Below, piece after piece: positions 9,059-17,327 of a stretch of DNA of 64,000 nt; positions within the stretch are counted from its first letter, which is position 1; every line of letters begins with the position of its first letter. Under the pieces are notes generated by a model, which was not told the DNA's origin, searched no databases, and saw nothing but the letters and a program-made list of their open reading frames with translations. Source of the DNA: Pseudoteredinibacter isoporae_A (GTDB taxonomy: Bacteria; Pseudomonadota; Gammaproteobacteria; Pseudomonadales; Cellvibrionaceae); assembly GCF_040372805.1 (NCBI RefSeq), contig NZ_BAABWJ010000005.1:220420-284419 (forward strand). The letters run 5' to 3'. The position numbers were made by a program, and so were the translations under genes.

Positions 9059-10764
9059 TCATCTTCAGCCGGAACAGAAACAGGGAACCCCAGAGACATC
9101 ATGCTCTCTTCACCCAAAATCAAAATCGATTCATCAGCCTGCTGCAGGGCGCCATAGCTGGCCAGGAAATATTCCAGACTGATGATGGCATCGGCTAGTG
9201 TTTCCAATAAGGTATCTAGCGCTGGAGGCTGTGCGCCGGAGAGCAAAATTTGATCAACAAATTGCTGGATAGAATGCACCATGGCACCCGCGCGCTTCAA
9301 ACCAATCATATTCAACCCACCACGTACACTGGCAATGGTGTGGCTGATATTACCAATATGGTTCAGATCATAGTTCGCTTCAGAATAGGATGACAGCGCT
9401 CGTTTCACCATCATTAAACCGGATTGGCTCTCACTGATGACAATAGCTTCGGCTTCCGCCAACTGGTTACCCGCAACAGCTTCACGAGTCGCCAAATGAT
9501 TGAGTTGATCCAGGTTGTCGTCCGAGAGGGATAAGTTTTCCAGGCCCGCTACGGTGCTTTCCACGTAAACCAGAGCATCGGCAACCGCAACCAAACCTTC
9601 ACTCTTGTATTCCACTTCGCCGTCGTGCCAATCTTGAATTTTTCTCACTTGCTCACGCATGATGTCATGGGCGCGGCTGAGGCCAAGAACCGATAAGGCA
9701 TCAGTGATCCGCTCTAGCGTGGCAATTAGCTCTTCAAAATCAACGATCAGATTTTCACCGGCCTGAGAGGCCATCTCAAGAATCGACTGGCTGACTTTAA
9801 ATTCTTCGGCCAGCGCCTGAACCACGGAGTGCACCGTATTCAGACTCGGGCCGTGTAACTCCGACTGGAATTTTTTCAGCTCAACTTCGCTATACCAAGG
9901 AGTCTCCGCCAAACATTCCTGCAATTGTTCCGTCAGATCTTCATCGGGCAGCCCCTGGCTGGCGAGGTACAACAGCTCACGTAACAACTCCAGCTTAGGA
10001 GGCTGGTCAAGAACCGCCTCACCTTCCTGCTGCAAACGACGTATCTCGCGATCAATATTACGCAACAAGATTTTTCGGCTGGCAGTCAGCGTAACGCCCT
10101 GCTGTAAAGCATTAACGGCTGCACCAGCAACCCACCAGAAGGTGGCAAAACGATAACCTCCGCAAATAGCCTGCAATCTCTGCAGAGAACGCTCCATTAA
10201 GCCCAAGGCATTCATATTGGGAGAGCGAATGGTTTGCAGCAAACCGAGCTGGTACATATGACGCAGCCGGCGGCACAGGCCGCTGAACTCTTCACGAATA
10301 CTGCTGCTGCTTTTATCGGGTGCCTTCAGTAAATGCAGATTGGCCGGAAAGAAATAACTCTCAGGCAGCGGTGCTTGCTGACTGCATGCGCGCAACTCAT
10401 TAATCTGTGGCAGCAATAAATCAGGCAGATTCAATTTACGCTGGGCGGTCAGTTCAAGATAACGAGGCAGAATAAACAGGCTGGCACTGATTGCGGCAAA
10501 ATCGTCTGTTCCTACAGCACGACCTTGGGAAATCGCCTCCAACAAACGCAGCAGTTCACTGCTAAGCAGCTCCACCCCACTCAATTGCACCATCCGTAGC
10601 GCCCCGTGAATTTGGGACACCAACGCGATTGCATCACCGAGCAAATCCATGTTGTCGGTTTCCCGGCTGAACTGCTCCAGCTTTACCACCGCCATCTCAA
10701 CATTGGAATTGAGCTCAGGGGAGACCAAACTCAGAGAAACGAGTTGTTTGTATAAATCCGTCAC
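9055..10764 (-). CDS. stand-alone protein resembling the N-terminus of ChpA/PilL (HPt-like domains)
   Basis: The 569-residue all-helical protein resembles the N-terminal region of ChpA/PilL, the giant CheA-like kinase of twitching-motility chemosensory systems. An HPt-like segment is visible at residues 49-75 (VSQIHGALRMVQLSGVELL). Later helical repeats include LGLSRAHDIMREQ and HTIASVRGGLNMIGL. There is no catalytic kinase domain, CheW domain or receiver domain. The start is a GTG with AAGG nine bases upstream. The gene forms an operon with nudC. It may be a phosphate-accepting or decoy module, but its role is inferred only from similarity. Confidence 0.7.
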   Translation of the reverse strand: MTDLYKQLVSLSLVSPELNSNVEMAVVKLEQFSRETDNMDLLGDAIALVSQIHGALRMVQLSGVELLSSELLRLLEAISQGRAVGTDDFAAISASLFILPRYLELTAQRKLNLPDLLLPQINELRACSQQAPLPESYFFPANLHLLKAPDKSSSSIREEFSGLCRRLRHMYQLGLLQTIRSPNMNALGLMERSLQRLQAICGGYRFATFWWVAGAAVNALQQGVTLTASRKILLRNIDREIRRLQQEGEAVLDQPPKLELLRELLYLASQGLPDEDLTEQLQECLAETPWYSEVELKKFQSELHGPSLNTVHSVVQALAEEFKVSQSILEMASQAGENLIVDFEELIATLERITDALSVLGLSRAHDIMREQVRKIQDWHDGEVEYKSEGLVAVADALVYVESTVAGLENLSLSDDNLDQLNHLATREAVAGNQLAEAEAIVISESQSGLMMVKRALSSYSEANYDLNHIGNISHTIASVRGGLNMIGLKRAGAMVHSIQQFVDQILLSGAQPPALDTLLETLADAIISLEYFLASYGALQQADESILILGEESMMSLGFPVSVPAEDE

Positions 10765-11273
10765 CGCATATTACCTTCTGGGCGATTCCTGTCTTGTGAG
10801 CTATTGCTCGGCTGCATTGTGCATGACCCGGCGAACAACCCACACCTCCTGTTCAAAAAATACACTAATTGCCGTATTTGCAAACAAATACACCCATGTA
10901 TTACTCATAAATTAAGGCATATTTGTTGGAACGAAAATGTTACTCGAACCGCAGTCTAACGCGATTATGAAATTCATTTTCGGACGCGGTCGGCAGAAGA
11001 CCTGATCGCGTGGAAAAAACAAAGGGGGACAGTAACATAGACCAGTAAAAGCTGGCTAGCTGGAGAGTGATAGAACGCGAATTGACGCCTGTTTACTCTT
11101 TTTTTGTCGCTTTATCAGGCGTCCACTGATCAGAAAATAATCCATTTTAAAGCAAAGGTGCTAATAATCTCTTAAATCAGGTCGCTGTAGGATAAAGCGG
11201 TGGATTTCTGGCGGTGAATGTCTAAAATCAACGCAACCAATGATGATGATAGCAACAGCTAAGGATTCTTATA
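10765..11273. other. intergenic region between the ChpA-like gene and nhaB
   Basis: About 500 bases with no convincing gene. It must hold the divergent promoters. The one clear structure is an inverted repeat, GACGCCTG at 11084-11091 and CAGGCGTC at 11116-11123, with a T-rich 24-base loop, in the likely nhaB leader. I could not match it to a known ion-sensing riboswitch. Confidence 0.5.
11084..11123 (+). promoter_or_regulatory. inverted repeat in the nhaB upstream region
   Basis: Perfect 8-bp arms GACGCCTG and CAGGCGTC are separated by 24 bases containing seven consecutive T residues. It lies about 150 bases upstream of the nhaB start. It could be an operator or an RNA leader hairpin; the sequence does not decide. 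Confidence 0.35.
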
Positions 11274-12776
11274 ATGACCAAAACCATGGGCCAGGCGCTC
11301 ACCAGCAATTTTCTCGGGCACGCCCCAGACTGGTACAAAAAAGCCATTATCGCCTTCTTAGTCATCAACCCTATTTTGATGATCACTGTCGGTAAATACG
11401 TCACCGGTTGGGTAATCATTTTGGAGTTCATTTTTACTCTGGCCATGGCCTTAAAATGCTATCCATTACAGCCAGGAGGGTTGTTGGCCATTGAAGCCAT
11501 TGCGATGGGCATGGCCACGCCGGAAGCGGTAAAAGACGAACTGTTTGCCAACTTCCCGGTTATTTTATTGTTGATGTTTATGGTGGCCGGTATCTTCTTT
11601 ATGAAGGACCTGCTGCTCTACCTCTTTACCAAGATTCTCCTCGGCATACGCTCGAAAATGCTGCTGTCCTTTTTATTCTGTTTTGCATCAGCTGTTCTTT
11701 CAGCCTTTTTGGACGCACTGACCGTTACTGCCGTTCTGATTACCGTTGCGGTTGGCTTTTACTCGGTGTATCACAAAATCGCCTCGGGTAAGAAATTCCA
11801 CCACGATCACGATCATGGACAAGATGAAGAAGTTTACGAGTACCACCGTGAAGATCTTGATCAATTCCGTTCTTTCTTGCGCAGCCTGATTATGCATGGT
11901 GCTGTAGGCACCGCTCTCGGCGGTGTATGTACCGTTGTGGGCGAGCCTCAAAACCTGCTGATTGCGAACGTTGCTGGCTGGGACTTCATGACCTTCGTTA
12001 AGATCATGGCACCTGTGACCATGCCTGTTTTGGCGGCGGGCTTGGCAACCTGCTTGCTGCTTGAGAAGACGGGTTGGTTCGGCTACGGCGCCACCTTGCC
12101 AGAATCTGTGCGTAATGTTCTGGAAGACTTCGCTGAAGAAGAAGACAAAAAACGTTCTATCAAAGACAAGGCAGCCCTGATCATTCAAGCGATTGTTGGC
12201 CTTATCCTGGTGGTTGCCCTTGCGAAACACATTGCCGAGGTTGGCTTGATCGGTTTGATGATTATCGTTTTGCTGACCGCGTTTAACGGTATTATCGACG
12301 AGCATCAGATTGGCCACGCTTTTGAAGAAGCCCTGCCATTTACTGCTCTGCTGGCAGTTTTCTTCGCGATCGTTGCCGTGATTCATGCTCAGCATTTGTT
12401 TCAGCCAATTACGGCATTGGTTCTTTCTCTGGATCTTGAGCAGCAAGCACCGATGCTCTTTTTGGCCAATGGCATCTTGTCCATGATTTCAGATAATGTG
12501 TTCGTAGCAACCGTTTACATCAATGAAATTAAATCGGCATTGGATTCCGGCTCCATTGATAAAGAACACTTCGATAAGTTAGCTATTGCCATTAACGCCG
12601 GTACCAACCTACCTTCCGTTGCGACTCCAAATGGTCAAGCGGCCTTCTTGTTCTTACTGACGTCAGCATTGGCGCCGTTAATTCGCTTGTCTTATGGCCG
12701 CATGGTGATTATGGCTGTACCTTACACCTTGGTGCTCGGTAGCGTCGGCCTGGCTTGCGTTATCGCCTTTATTTAA
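11274..12776 (+). CDS. nhaB: Na(+)/H(+) antiporter NhaB
   Basis: The 500-residue inner-membrane protein matches NhaB along its whole length. Signature stretches include NFLGHAPDWYK near the N-terminus, EFIFTLAMALKCYPLQPGG, LLLMFMVAGIFFMK, FLDALTVTAVLITVAVGFY with the conserved Asp, and GGVCTVVGEPQNLLIA. About 11-12 membrane spans are apparent. It exports Na+ in exchange for protons, fitting a marine or salt-exposed cell. AAGGA lies eight bases before the ATG. It is monocistronic, with a terminator right after the stop. Confidence 0.96.
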   Translation: MTKTMGQALTSNFLGHAPDWYKKAIIAFLVINPILMITVGKYVTGWVIILEFIFTLAMALKCYPLQPGGLLAIEAIAMGMATPEAVKDELFANFPVILLLMFMVAGIFFMKDLLLYLFTKILLGIRSKMLLSFLFCFASAVLSAFLDALTVTAVLITVAVGFYSVYHKIASGKKFHHDHDHGQDEEVYEYHREDLDQFRSFLRSLIMHGAVGTALGGVCTVVGEPQNLLIANVAGWDFMTFVKIMAPVTMPVLAAGLATCLLLEKTGWFGYGATLPESVRNVLEDFAEEEDKKRSIKDKAALIIQAIVGLILVVALAKHIAEVGLIGLMIIVLLTAFNGIIDEHQIGHAFEEALPFTALLAVFFAIVAVIHAQHLFQPITALVLSLDLEQQAPMLFLANGILSMISDNVFVATVYINEIKSALDSGSIDKEHFDKLAIAINAGTNLPSVATPNGQAAFLFLLTSALAPLIRLSYGRMVIMAVPYTLVLGSVGLACVIAFI

Positions 12777-12783
12777 ATTCTTT

Positions 12784-12811
12784 AAAAGGGCAGCATGAGC
12801 TGCCCTTTTTA
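12784..12811 (+). terminator. terminator after nhaB
   Basis: AAAAGGGCAGC, loop ATGA, then GCTGCCCTTTTT: a stable hairpin with a T tract eight bases past the nhaB stop. Confidence 0.92.
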
Positions 12812-12878
12812 CTCCCCTGCTCTTTTCCATTTATCTTCCCTGCCTCTTTAATCTGCAAGACAGCTTACCGTTAACACC

Positions 12879-13466
12879 ATGGCAACGATTTACACCATTG
12901 GCTATGCCACCAAAAGCTACCCCGTTTTTCTGGAACAATTGAAGCGTTATAAAATCAGCGCACTGGTAGACGTTCGTTCTGTTCCATTCAGTGCGCGCTT
13001 CAAGGAATTCGACCAGCCCAACTTGCAAAGAGCTCTACCCAAGGAAAAAATTCACTACATTTACATGGGCGATCATTTGGGGCCTCGTTCAAAAGATCCG
13101 AGCCACTACCACGAAAACCGTCAAATTGATTTCGACAAACTTAATCAAAGCCGTCTGTTTTTACAGGGGATTGAGCGTTTGAACCAAGGACTTAAAAAAC
13201 ACTACACCATCGCAATGATGTGCGCTGAAAAAGATCCGGCCAGTTGTCATCGCAGTTTATTGATCGCCAAATTTATCGCTGAACAAAATGATTGGACGGT
13301 CGAGCATATTCTTCATGAGGGCGAATTGGAAAGTCAGCCGGCGCTGATGGCCCGATTGGTAGAAGAACAGGGATTACGCTGCGATATGCTCAGCGATGAA
13401 GCCAGCATCACCCGACAGGCCTATGATGCACAATGCCAGGCAGTTAACTATAAAAGGCCGGAATAA
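12879..13466 (+). CDS. DUF488 family protein
   Basis: The 195-residue soluble protein shows the DUF488 pattern: an N-terminal TIYTIGYATKSYPVFL, then LVDVRSVPFSARFKEF, and a C-terminal MMCAEKDPASCHRSLLIAKFI carrying the conserved CAE...CHR cysteine and histidine. The fold is small and nucleotide-like, and the function is not established, although the paired Cys and basic residues suggest a redox or nucleic-acid role. There is no clear ribosome site; the ATG at 12879 coincides with the family N-terminus. It stands alone and converges on rraA. Confidence 0.88.
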   Translation: MATIYTIGYATKSYPVFLEQLKRYKISALVDVRSVPFSARFKEFDQPNLQRALPKEKIHYIYMGDHLGPRSKDPSHYHENRQIDFDKLNQSRLFLQGIERLNQGLKKHYTIAMMCAEKDPASCHRSLLIAKFIAEQNDWTVEHILHEGELESQPALMARLVEEQGLRCDMLSDEASITRQAYDAQCQAVNYKRPE

Positions 13467-13534
13467 ACGAAGCACATCCACGAAACGGATTGGCGGTAAT
13501 ATGAATACCTACGCGCCAACCCATGCGCCACGGG

Positions 13535-14026
13535 TCAATCGGGCATTTTCAAGGCTTCACGGCTGACCACAACACCATTGCTGTCCGCGTAGACATACTC
13601 GCCAGGAATAAAGTCCACGCCCGCAAAACTCACCGTTACGTTTAAATCACCCAGGCCTCGCTTTTCCGTTTTCAATGGAATGGTCCCCATCGCCTGAACA
13701 CCCAGGTCAAGAGTTGCCATAACCGCCGCATCGCGAATGCAGCCATAGATAATGATACCTTCCCAACCGTTTTTCACCGCGTTTTCGGCAATCATATCTC
13801 CCAACAACGCTCTACGTAGCGAGCCACCGCCATCGACCACCATGACTTTTCCACGGCCATCGGTACCCGCCTGCTCTTTGACAAGAGAGTTATCTTCGTG
13901 GCATTTAATCGTCACAATTTGCCCACCGAAGTTTTCGCGGCCACCGAAATTACGCGTGATGGTAGGAATGGTAACTCGAACTTGATCCGGGTAGGCATCA
14001 CATAAATCAGGGGTTGCAATAGTCAT
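13535..14026 (-). CDS. rraA: RraA: RNase E inhibitor / HMG-type aldolase family
   Basis: The 163-residue protein matches RraA along its length: MTIATPDLCDAYP, FGGRENFGGQIVTIKCHEDNS, a GRGKVMVVDGGGSLRRALLGD loop and a C-terminal DFIPGEYVYADSNGVVVS. RraA binds the C-terminal region of RNase E and modulates mRNA decay; close relatives are metal-dependent 4-hydroxy-4-methyl-2-oxoglutarate aldolases. The ATG at 14026 is used rather than the TTG one codon earlier. A GGG-rich ribosome site lies 8-10 bases upstream. The length matches E. coli RraA. Confidence 0.93.
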   Translation of the reverse strand: MTIATPDLCDAYPDQVRVTIPTITRNFGGRENFGGQIVTIKCHEDNSLVKEQAGTDGRGKVMVVDGGGSLRRALLGDMIAENAVKNGWEGIIIYGCIRDAAVMATLDLGVQAMGTIPLKTEKRGLGDLNVTVSFAGVDFIPGEYVYADSNGVVVSREALKMPD

Positions 14027-14123
14027 CAAGTTTCCCTTGCTAAGAGACTGAAAAGTTCATCTTAGCAGGCCAAAGCGAAAACCAAAGCTATAGCCGATAT
14101 TCAGGAAAATTATGGTTTAGGGT

Positions 14124-14411
14124 TTAGAGCTCAATACCCAGGGTATCGCCATCATACGCGGGAGGATAGTGGCCCAGGCGCAGGCTGGGCTGCTCAAGAC
14201 ATCGAAGATCACTTAAACGAAAGCCCAAACCATGAGCGGGGCAACGCAGGACCTGCCCATCACAACTGCCCTGGGCAAGAGAGCGTCCGGCGTGGGGGCA
14301 ACGGGCATCAAGGAGATAACGCCGCCCCTCTTCCTGAAGCAGCAGAATTTCACGGCCAGCAACACGAAAGCTGGCGCGGTAACCATCAACAAGCTGGTGC
14401 AATTTGATCAG
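14124..14411 (-). CDS. small Rieske [2Fe-2S] ferredoxin-like protein
   Basis: A Rieske domain of about 92-95 residues. Counting from the TTG at 14402, the cluster ligands are Cys35 and His37 in CPHAG and Cys54 and His57 in CPAHG, the exact CxHxG-x14-CxxH pattern. There is no ATG near the domain start. A CTG at 14411 or TTG at 14402 would start inside the end of the alpha/beta hydrolase gene, implying coupled translation. The upstream continuation of this frame is arginine- and serine-rich nonsense, so the domain is not simply an extension. It is a likely one-electron carrier for an unidentified partner. Confidence 0.72.
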   Translation of the reverse strand: MIKLHQLVDGYRASFRVAGREILLLQEEGRRYLLDARCPHAGRSLAQGSCDGQVLRCPAHGLGFRLSDLRCLEQPSLRLGHYPPAYDGDTLGIEL

Positions 14412-15342
14412 TGGGTAAAAGGCCAAGCGGAAGCTCCAACTGCCCGAACCAATGTTCCAGGGGCTGCCAAAAGGCTTCCAGCTGTCTGGCATCAGCCAGC
14501 TGCTCCAACAAGGATTCCGCCTCATCAGATCCCCCATCCAGACGAGTAAGCTTGCCCTGCTCAAGCAGTTTAAGCAAGCCGGCATCGCCACGCTGGGCAT
14601 CTGCAGAGCGCTGCATGGCAAGAGGCACACTCAAACCAGCAAGCACAGACCACAAATCCACATTCAAACTGCGCCCACGACGACCGAACACACCCTGCTC
14701 ACGCCACAGCTGGTGGCGCAGGGCTTTAGGCTCCAGTTCGGGGCCTAAAGCAGGATTGCGAATATCACTGAAACTCACCATATCCGCCAGATGATTGGCC
14801 AGGGGCAAGCGGCGCAAACTGCCAGACGGAAATGGGTCTCCAATACCGACCGCGGCGGCCACCGTGTTTTCAAGCAATGCTCCACTGGTGAGGGACATCA
14901 ACAGGGCACCAAAGCCTTCGGCATGCCCAACCCAAAGGGGCGCTCGGCCACACACTTCGGCCACAAACGCGACGGCTGCAGGAATATCGTAACGGGCATA
15001 ATCCGCCAGCGTGTTGGATTCAAAACTCTCATTGAGAACAGACAGACCATGACCACGGGCATCCAGCAACCAAACATCCAGCCCCTGCCTTGCCAGCATA
15101 GGGCCCAGGCCTGAATAATTTTCACCCAGCCACATCTGGTGATTCTGATAACAGCCGTGAAACAGAATTAAAGGCGGATGTTCAATGTGCGAAATATCTC
15201 TGGCACCAATACGCGTGATGGCCAGCTCAACACTTTTATCCGGACTGTTATTAGGCTTGATTACGTACACGTCCTCGAGCAAGTCGCCACGGGACTCTGC
15301 ACTTTCTAAACGGACAGGAAATAATCGGCTGCTACTTTTCAC
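14386..15342 (-). CDS. alpha/beta-fold hydrolase
   Basis: The 318-residue protein has an alpha/beta-hydrolase layout: an oxyanion strand LILFHGCYQNHQMWLGENY, then VWLLDARGHGLSVLN, and a nucleophile-elbow position GHAEGFGALL, where the usual Ser of G-x-S-x-G is replaced by Glu. The catalytic triad therefore looks incomplete and the enzyme may be inactive or atypical. The start is GTG with AAAGGATAA upstream. Its last 26 bases overlap the Rieske gene. No signal peptide is visible. Fold assignment is moderate to strong; the substrate is unknown. Confidence 0.75.
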   Translation of the reverse strand: MKSSSRLFPVRLESAESRGDLLEDVYVIKPNNSPDKSVELAITRIGARDISHIEHPPLILFHGCYQNHQMWLGENYSGLGPMLARQGLDVWLLDARGHGLSVLNESFESNTLADYARYDIPAAVAFVAEVCGRAPLWVGHAEGFGALLMSLTSGALLENTVAAAVGIGDPFPSGSLRRLPLANHLADMVSFSDIRNPALGPELEPKALRHQLWREQGVFGRRGRSLNVDLWSVLAGLSVPLAMQRSADAQRGDAGLLKLLEQGKLTRLDGGSDEAESLLEQLADARQLEAFWQPLEHWFGQLELPLGLLPTDQIAPAC

Positions 15343-15852
15343 TTGTTATCCTTTTTATCACCCAAGAGGTCTTGCTTTTTGGTTTCGCGAAAGCGCGCTT
15401 GATGAACGTCATTCGCGGTGATTATTTTTCATTCAACTGCTTTTTTATACTCAAGCAAATAACCACAATGTAGCCTGAACAAGTATAGGTGAAATCTTGG
15501 ATTCGCCAGGAAAATATTCCGGAAAAAATCAGAATATTTTTCTATAAGACGAGCCTCGCCTTAATCGGAAAATTTTTATCTTTACAATTGAAACACTTGC
15601 AAGATGATGCTCAGCTGAATATTGAAGTTTTCTCTCCAAACCCTTGTCCGCAGAGCTATCCTTTATGACAAAAATGTGTCTGCAAATACGAATTTTACGC
15701 AAGAGAGAAAAACAGGGCTATTACAGAAAATAACACGGTCCCCACCTGAGCCGAGCAACGTCGATTCAAAACTTTCACGACGATTTTGCTCTATGTCAGG
15801 CATACCGTTAAAATGCGGGGTTTTAGCCAGCAGCGCGGCCGCCAAAACCCTT
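15343..15852. other. intergenic region between the hydrolase gene and pabB
   Basis: About 500 bases with no convincing gene. An open frame continuous with pabB runs through the right half but lacks homology-like sequence. An AT-rich inverted repeat, GAAAATATTC at 15510-15519 and GAATATTTTTC at 15532-15542, could be an operator. TAAAAT at 15808-15813 is a possible -10 element for pabB. Confidence 0.45.
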
Positions 15853-17229
15853 ATGCTTTGTTTCGATCTTCCTTATTTTCCAGATAGCGCCGAATTATTC
15901 AAGCGCATTTCAGATTTAAACGATGCCGTTTGGCTGGACAGCTGCAGTCACGGCGAACGCAGTGGGCGCTATGACATCATGTCTGCCCAGCCCCTGCGCA
16001 CGTTAATCCACAAAAACGGCCACAGTTTCATCTGCGAAAAAGGCGACAAACGGGAATATCGGGGCGACTTTTTCCAGCTGCTGGATGAACAAATTCAAAG
16101 CCTGCCCAGTGAGTGCGCCAATAACCAGATTTTTTGTGGCGGCTTGATTGGTTACATCAGCTACGACTTCGGGATGCAGCTGCCATTTAATGAGGTGTCC
16201 GCCAGCCCGAACAAACTGCCTTTGGACGATGCCCAACTTGGGCTCTATAGCTGGGCCTTGGTGCAGGATCATCACAGCCAGCGCAGCTGGTGTCTCGGGC
16301 CTGACCTCGGCGAAGACCAGCAAGCGGTTATCGCCAACATCGTCGCCCGCTGTCAGCGCCCGTGGGCACCTACCCGCACAAGCGACGACTATCGATGCGA
16401 GCCCTTTCAAGCCCAAATCACCGCCGAGGAATACCGGGAAAACATCGCCCGAGTCCAAGACTACATTCAGGCGGGTGACTGCTATCAGGTAAACTTCGCT
16501 CAAAAATTCAGCGCGCTTTTTGAAGGCTCCGCACTGGCGGCCTACCTCAAACTCCGCCAAGCCCTACCCTCGCCCTTCAGCGCCTTTATGAAGCTCGATA
16601 GAGGGGCCATCCTGAGTCACTCCCCTGAGCGCTTTATTCGTGTACAGGGCGACCAGGTCGAAACCAAGCCCATCAAGGGCACCATTCCTCGCGGTGATGA
16701 TCTGGACAGTGATCGTCAGTTGGCCCGCGAGCTCCAGAGCAGCGACAAAGACCGCGCCGAAAACTTGATGATTGTGGATCTGTTGAGAAATGACCTCAGC
16801 CGCAACTGCAAACTGGGCAGTGTGCGAGTTCCTGAGCTGTTCGCACTGGAAAGTTACCCTAACGTCCACCACTTGGTCAGCACGATTACCGGTAGCTTAG
16901 CGGAGGACTCCAGCGCTCTGGCACTGTTGCGGGACAGCTTCCCCGGAGGGTCCATTACCGGTGCTCCTAAAAAGCGCGCGATGGAGATTATTGCAGAGCT
17001 TGAGCCGGATGCTCGCTCAGTGTACTGCGGGAGCATGGTGTATATCAGTGCCAACGGCAATATGGACAGCTCGATCACCATCCGCACCCTGGTAGACGAT
17101 GGCGAAGGCCAGATTCACTGCTGGGGTGGTGGTGGCATTACGGCGGATTCCAACAGTGACTCGGAATATCAGGAAAGTCTCACAAAGGTTATGAAACTGA
17201 TGACCACCCTGCAAAACACAACACCTTGA
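15853..17229 (+). CDS. pabB: aminodeoxychorismate synthase component I
   Basis: The 458-residue enzyme makes 4-amino-4-deoxychorismate from chorismate and ammonia for folate synthesis. The start at 15853 (MLCFDLPYFPDSAELF) gives the family's usual length; the frame is open 77 codons further upstream, but that part is not PabB-like. Chorismate-binding motifs are intact: PIKGTIPRG, with the PabB-specific Lys where TrpE has Ala, then ENLMIVDLLRNDLSR and GSITGAPKKRAMEIIAELE. The amidotransferase partner PabA is not in the window. The gene is monocistronic, ending at a hairpin terminator. Confidence 0.93.
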   Translation: MLCFDLPYFPDSAELFKRISDLNDAVWLDSCSHGERSGRYDIMSAQPLRTLIHKNGHSFICEKGDKREYRGDFFQLLDEQIQSLPSECANNQIFCGGLIGYISYDFGMQLPFNEVSASPNKLPLDDAQLGLYSWALVQDHHSQRSWCLGPDLGEDQQAVIANIVARCQRPWAPTRTSDDYRCEPFQAQITAEEYRENIARVQDYIQAGDCYQVNFAQKFSALFEGSALAAYLKLRQALPSPFSAFMKLDRGAILSHSPERFIRVQGDQVETKPIKGTIPRGDDLDSDRQLARELQSSDKDRAENLMIVDLLRNDLSRNCKLGSVRVPELFALESYPNVHHLVSTITGSLAEDSSALALLRDSFPGGSITGAPKKRAMEIIAELEPDARSVYCGSMVYISANGNMDSSITIRTLVDDGEGQIHCWGGGGITADSNSDSEYQESLTKVMKLMTTLQNTTP

Positions 17230-17272
17230 GACAAGCCGACACCCAAAGCTGACAATTAACAACCTTGAAAAC

Positions 17273-17303
17273 AAAAACGGCGACTAAACAGTCGCCGCTT
17301 TTG
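17273..17303. terminator. terminator between pabB and the TonB receptor gene
   Basis: Perfect 8-bp stem CGGCGACT / AGTCGCCG with a 4-base loop. A T tract follows in both directions (stronger on the minus strand), serving the convergent genes. Confidence 0.85.
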
Positions 17304-17327
17304 CTTAAGAGGGTGTTTGGGTGCTTT

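Noticed and set aside
10765..11273. Sodium-responsive riboswitch upstream of nhaB
   Set aside because: Only one hairpin is visible; no known ion-riboswitch core could be matched by eye.
11700..12446. Antisense open frame of 248 codons within nhaB
   Set aside because: Same cause: it lies opposite a well-identified gene and has no recognisable domain.
14124..14630. Rieske protein with a long N-terminal extension starting at 14630
   Set aside because: The extension lies opposite frame to a coherent hydrolase reading and is composition-driven nonsense; only the part from about 14411 is domain-like.
15622..15852. 77-codon in-frame upstream extension of pabB
   Set aside because: The sequence is not PabB-like and would make the enzyme far longer than the family; the ATG at 15853 fits.
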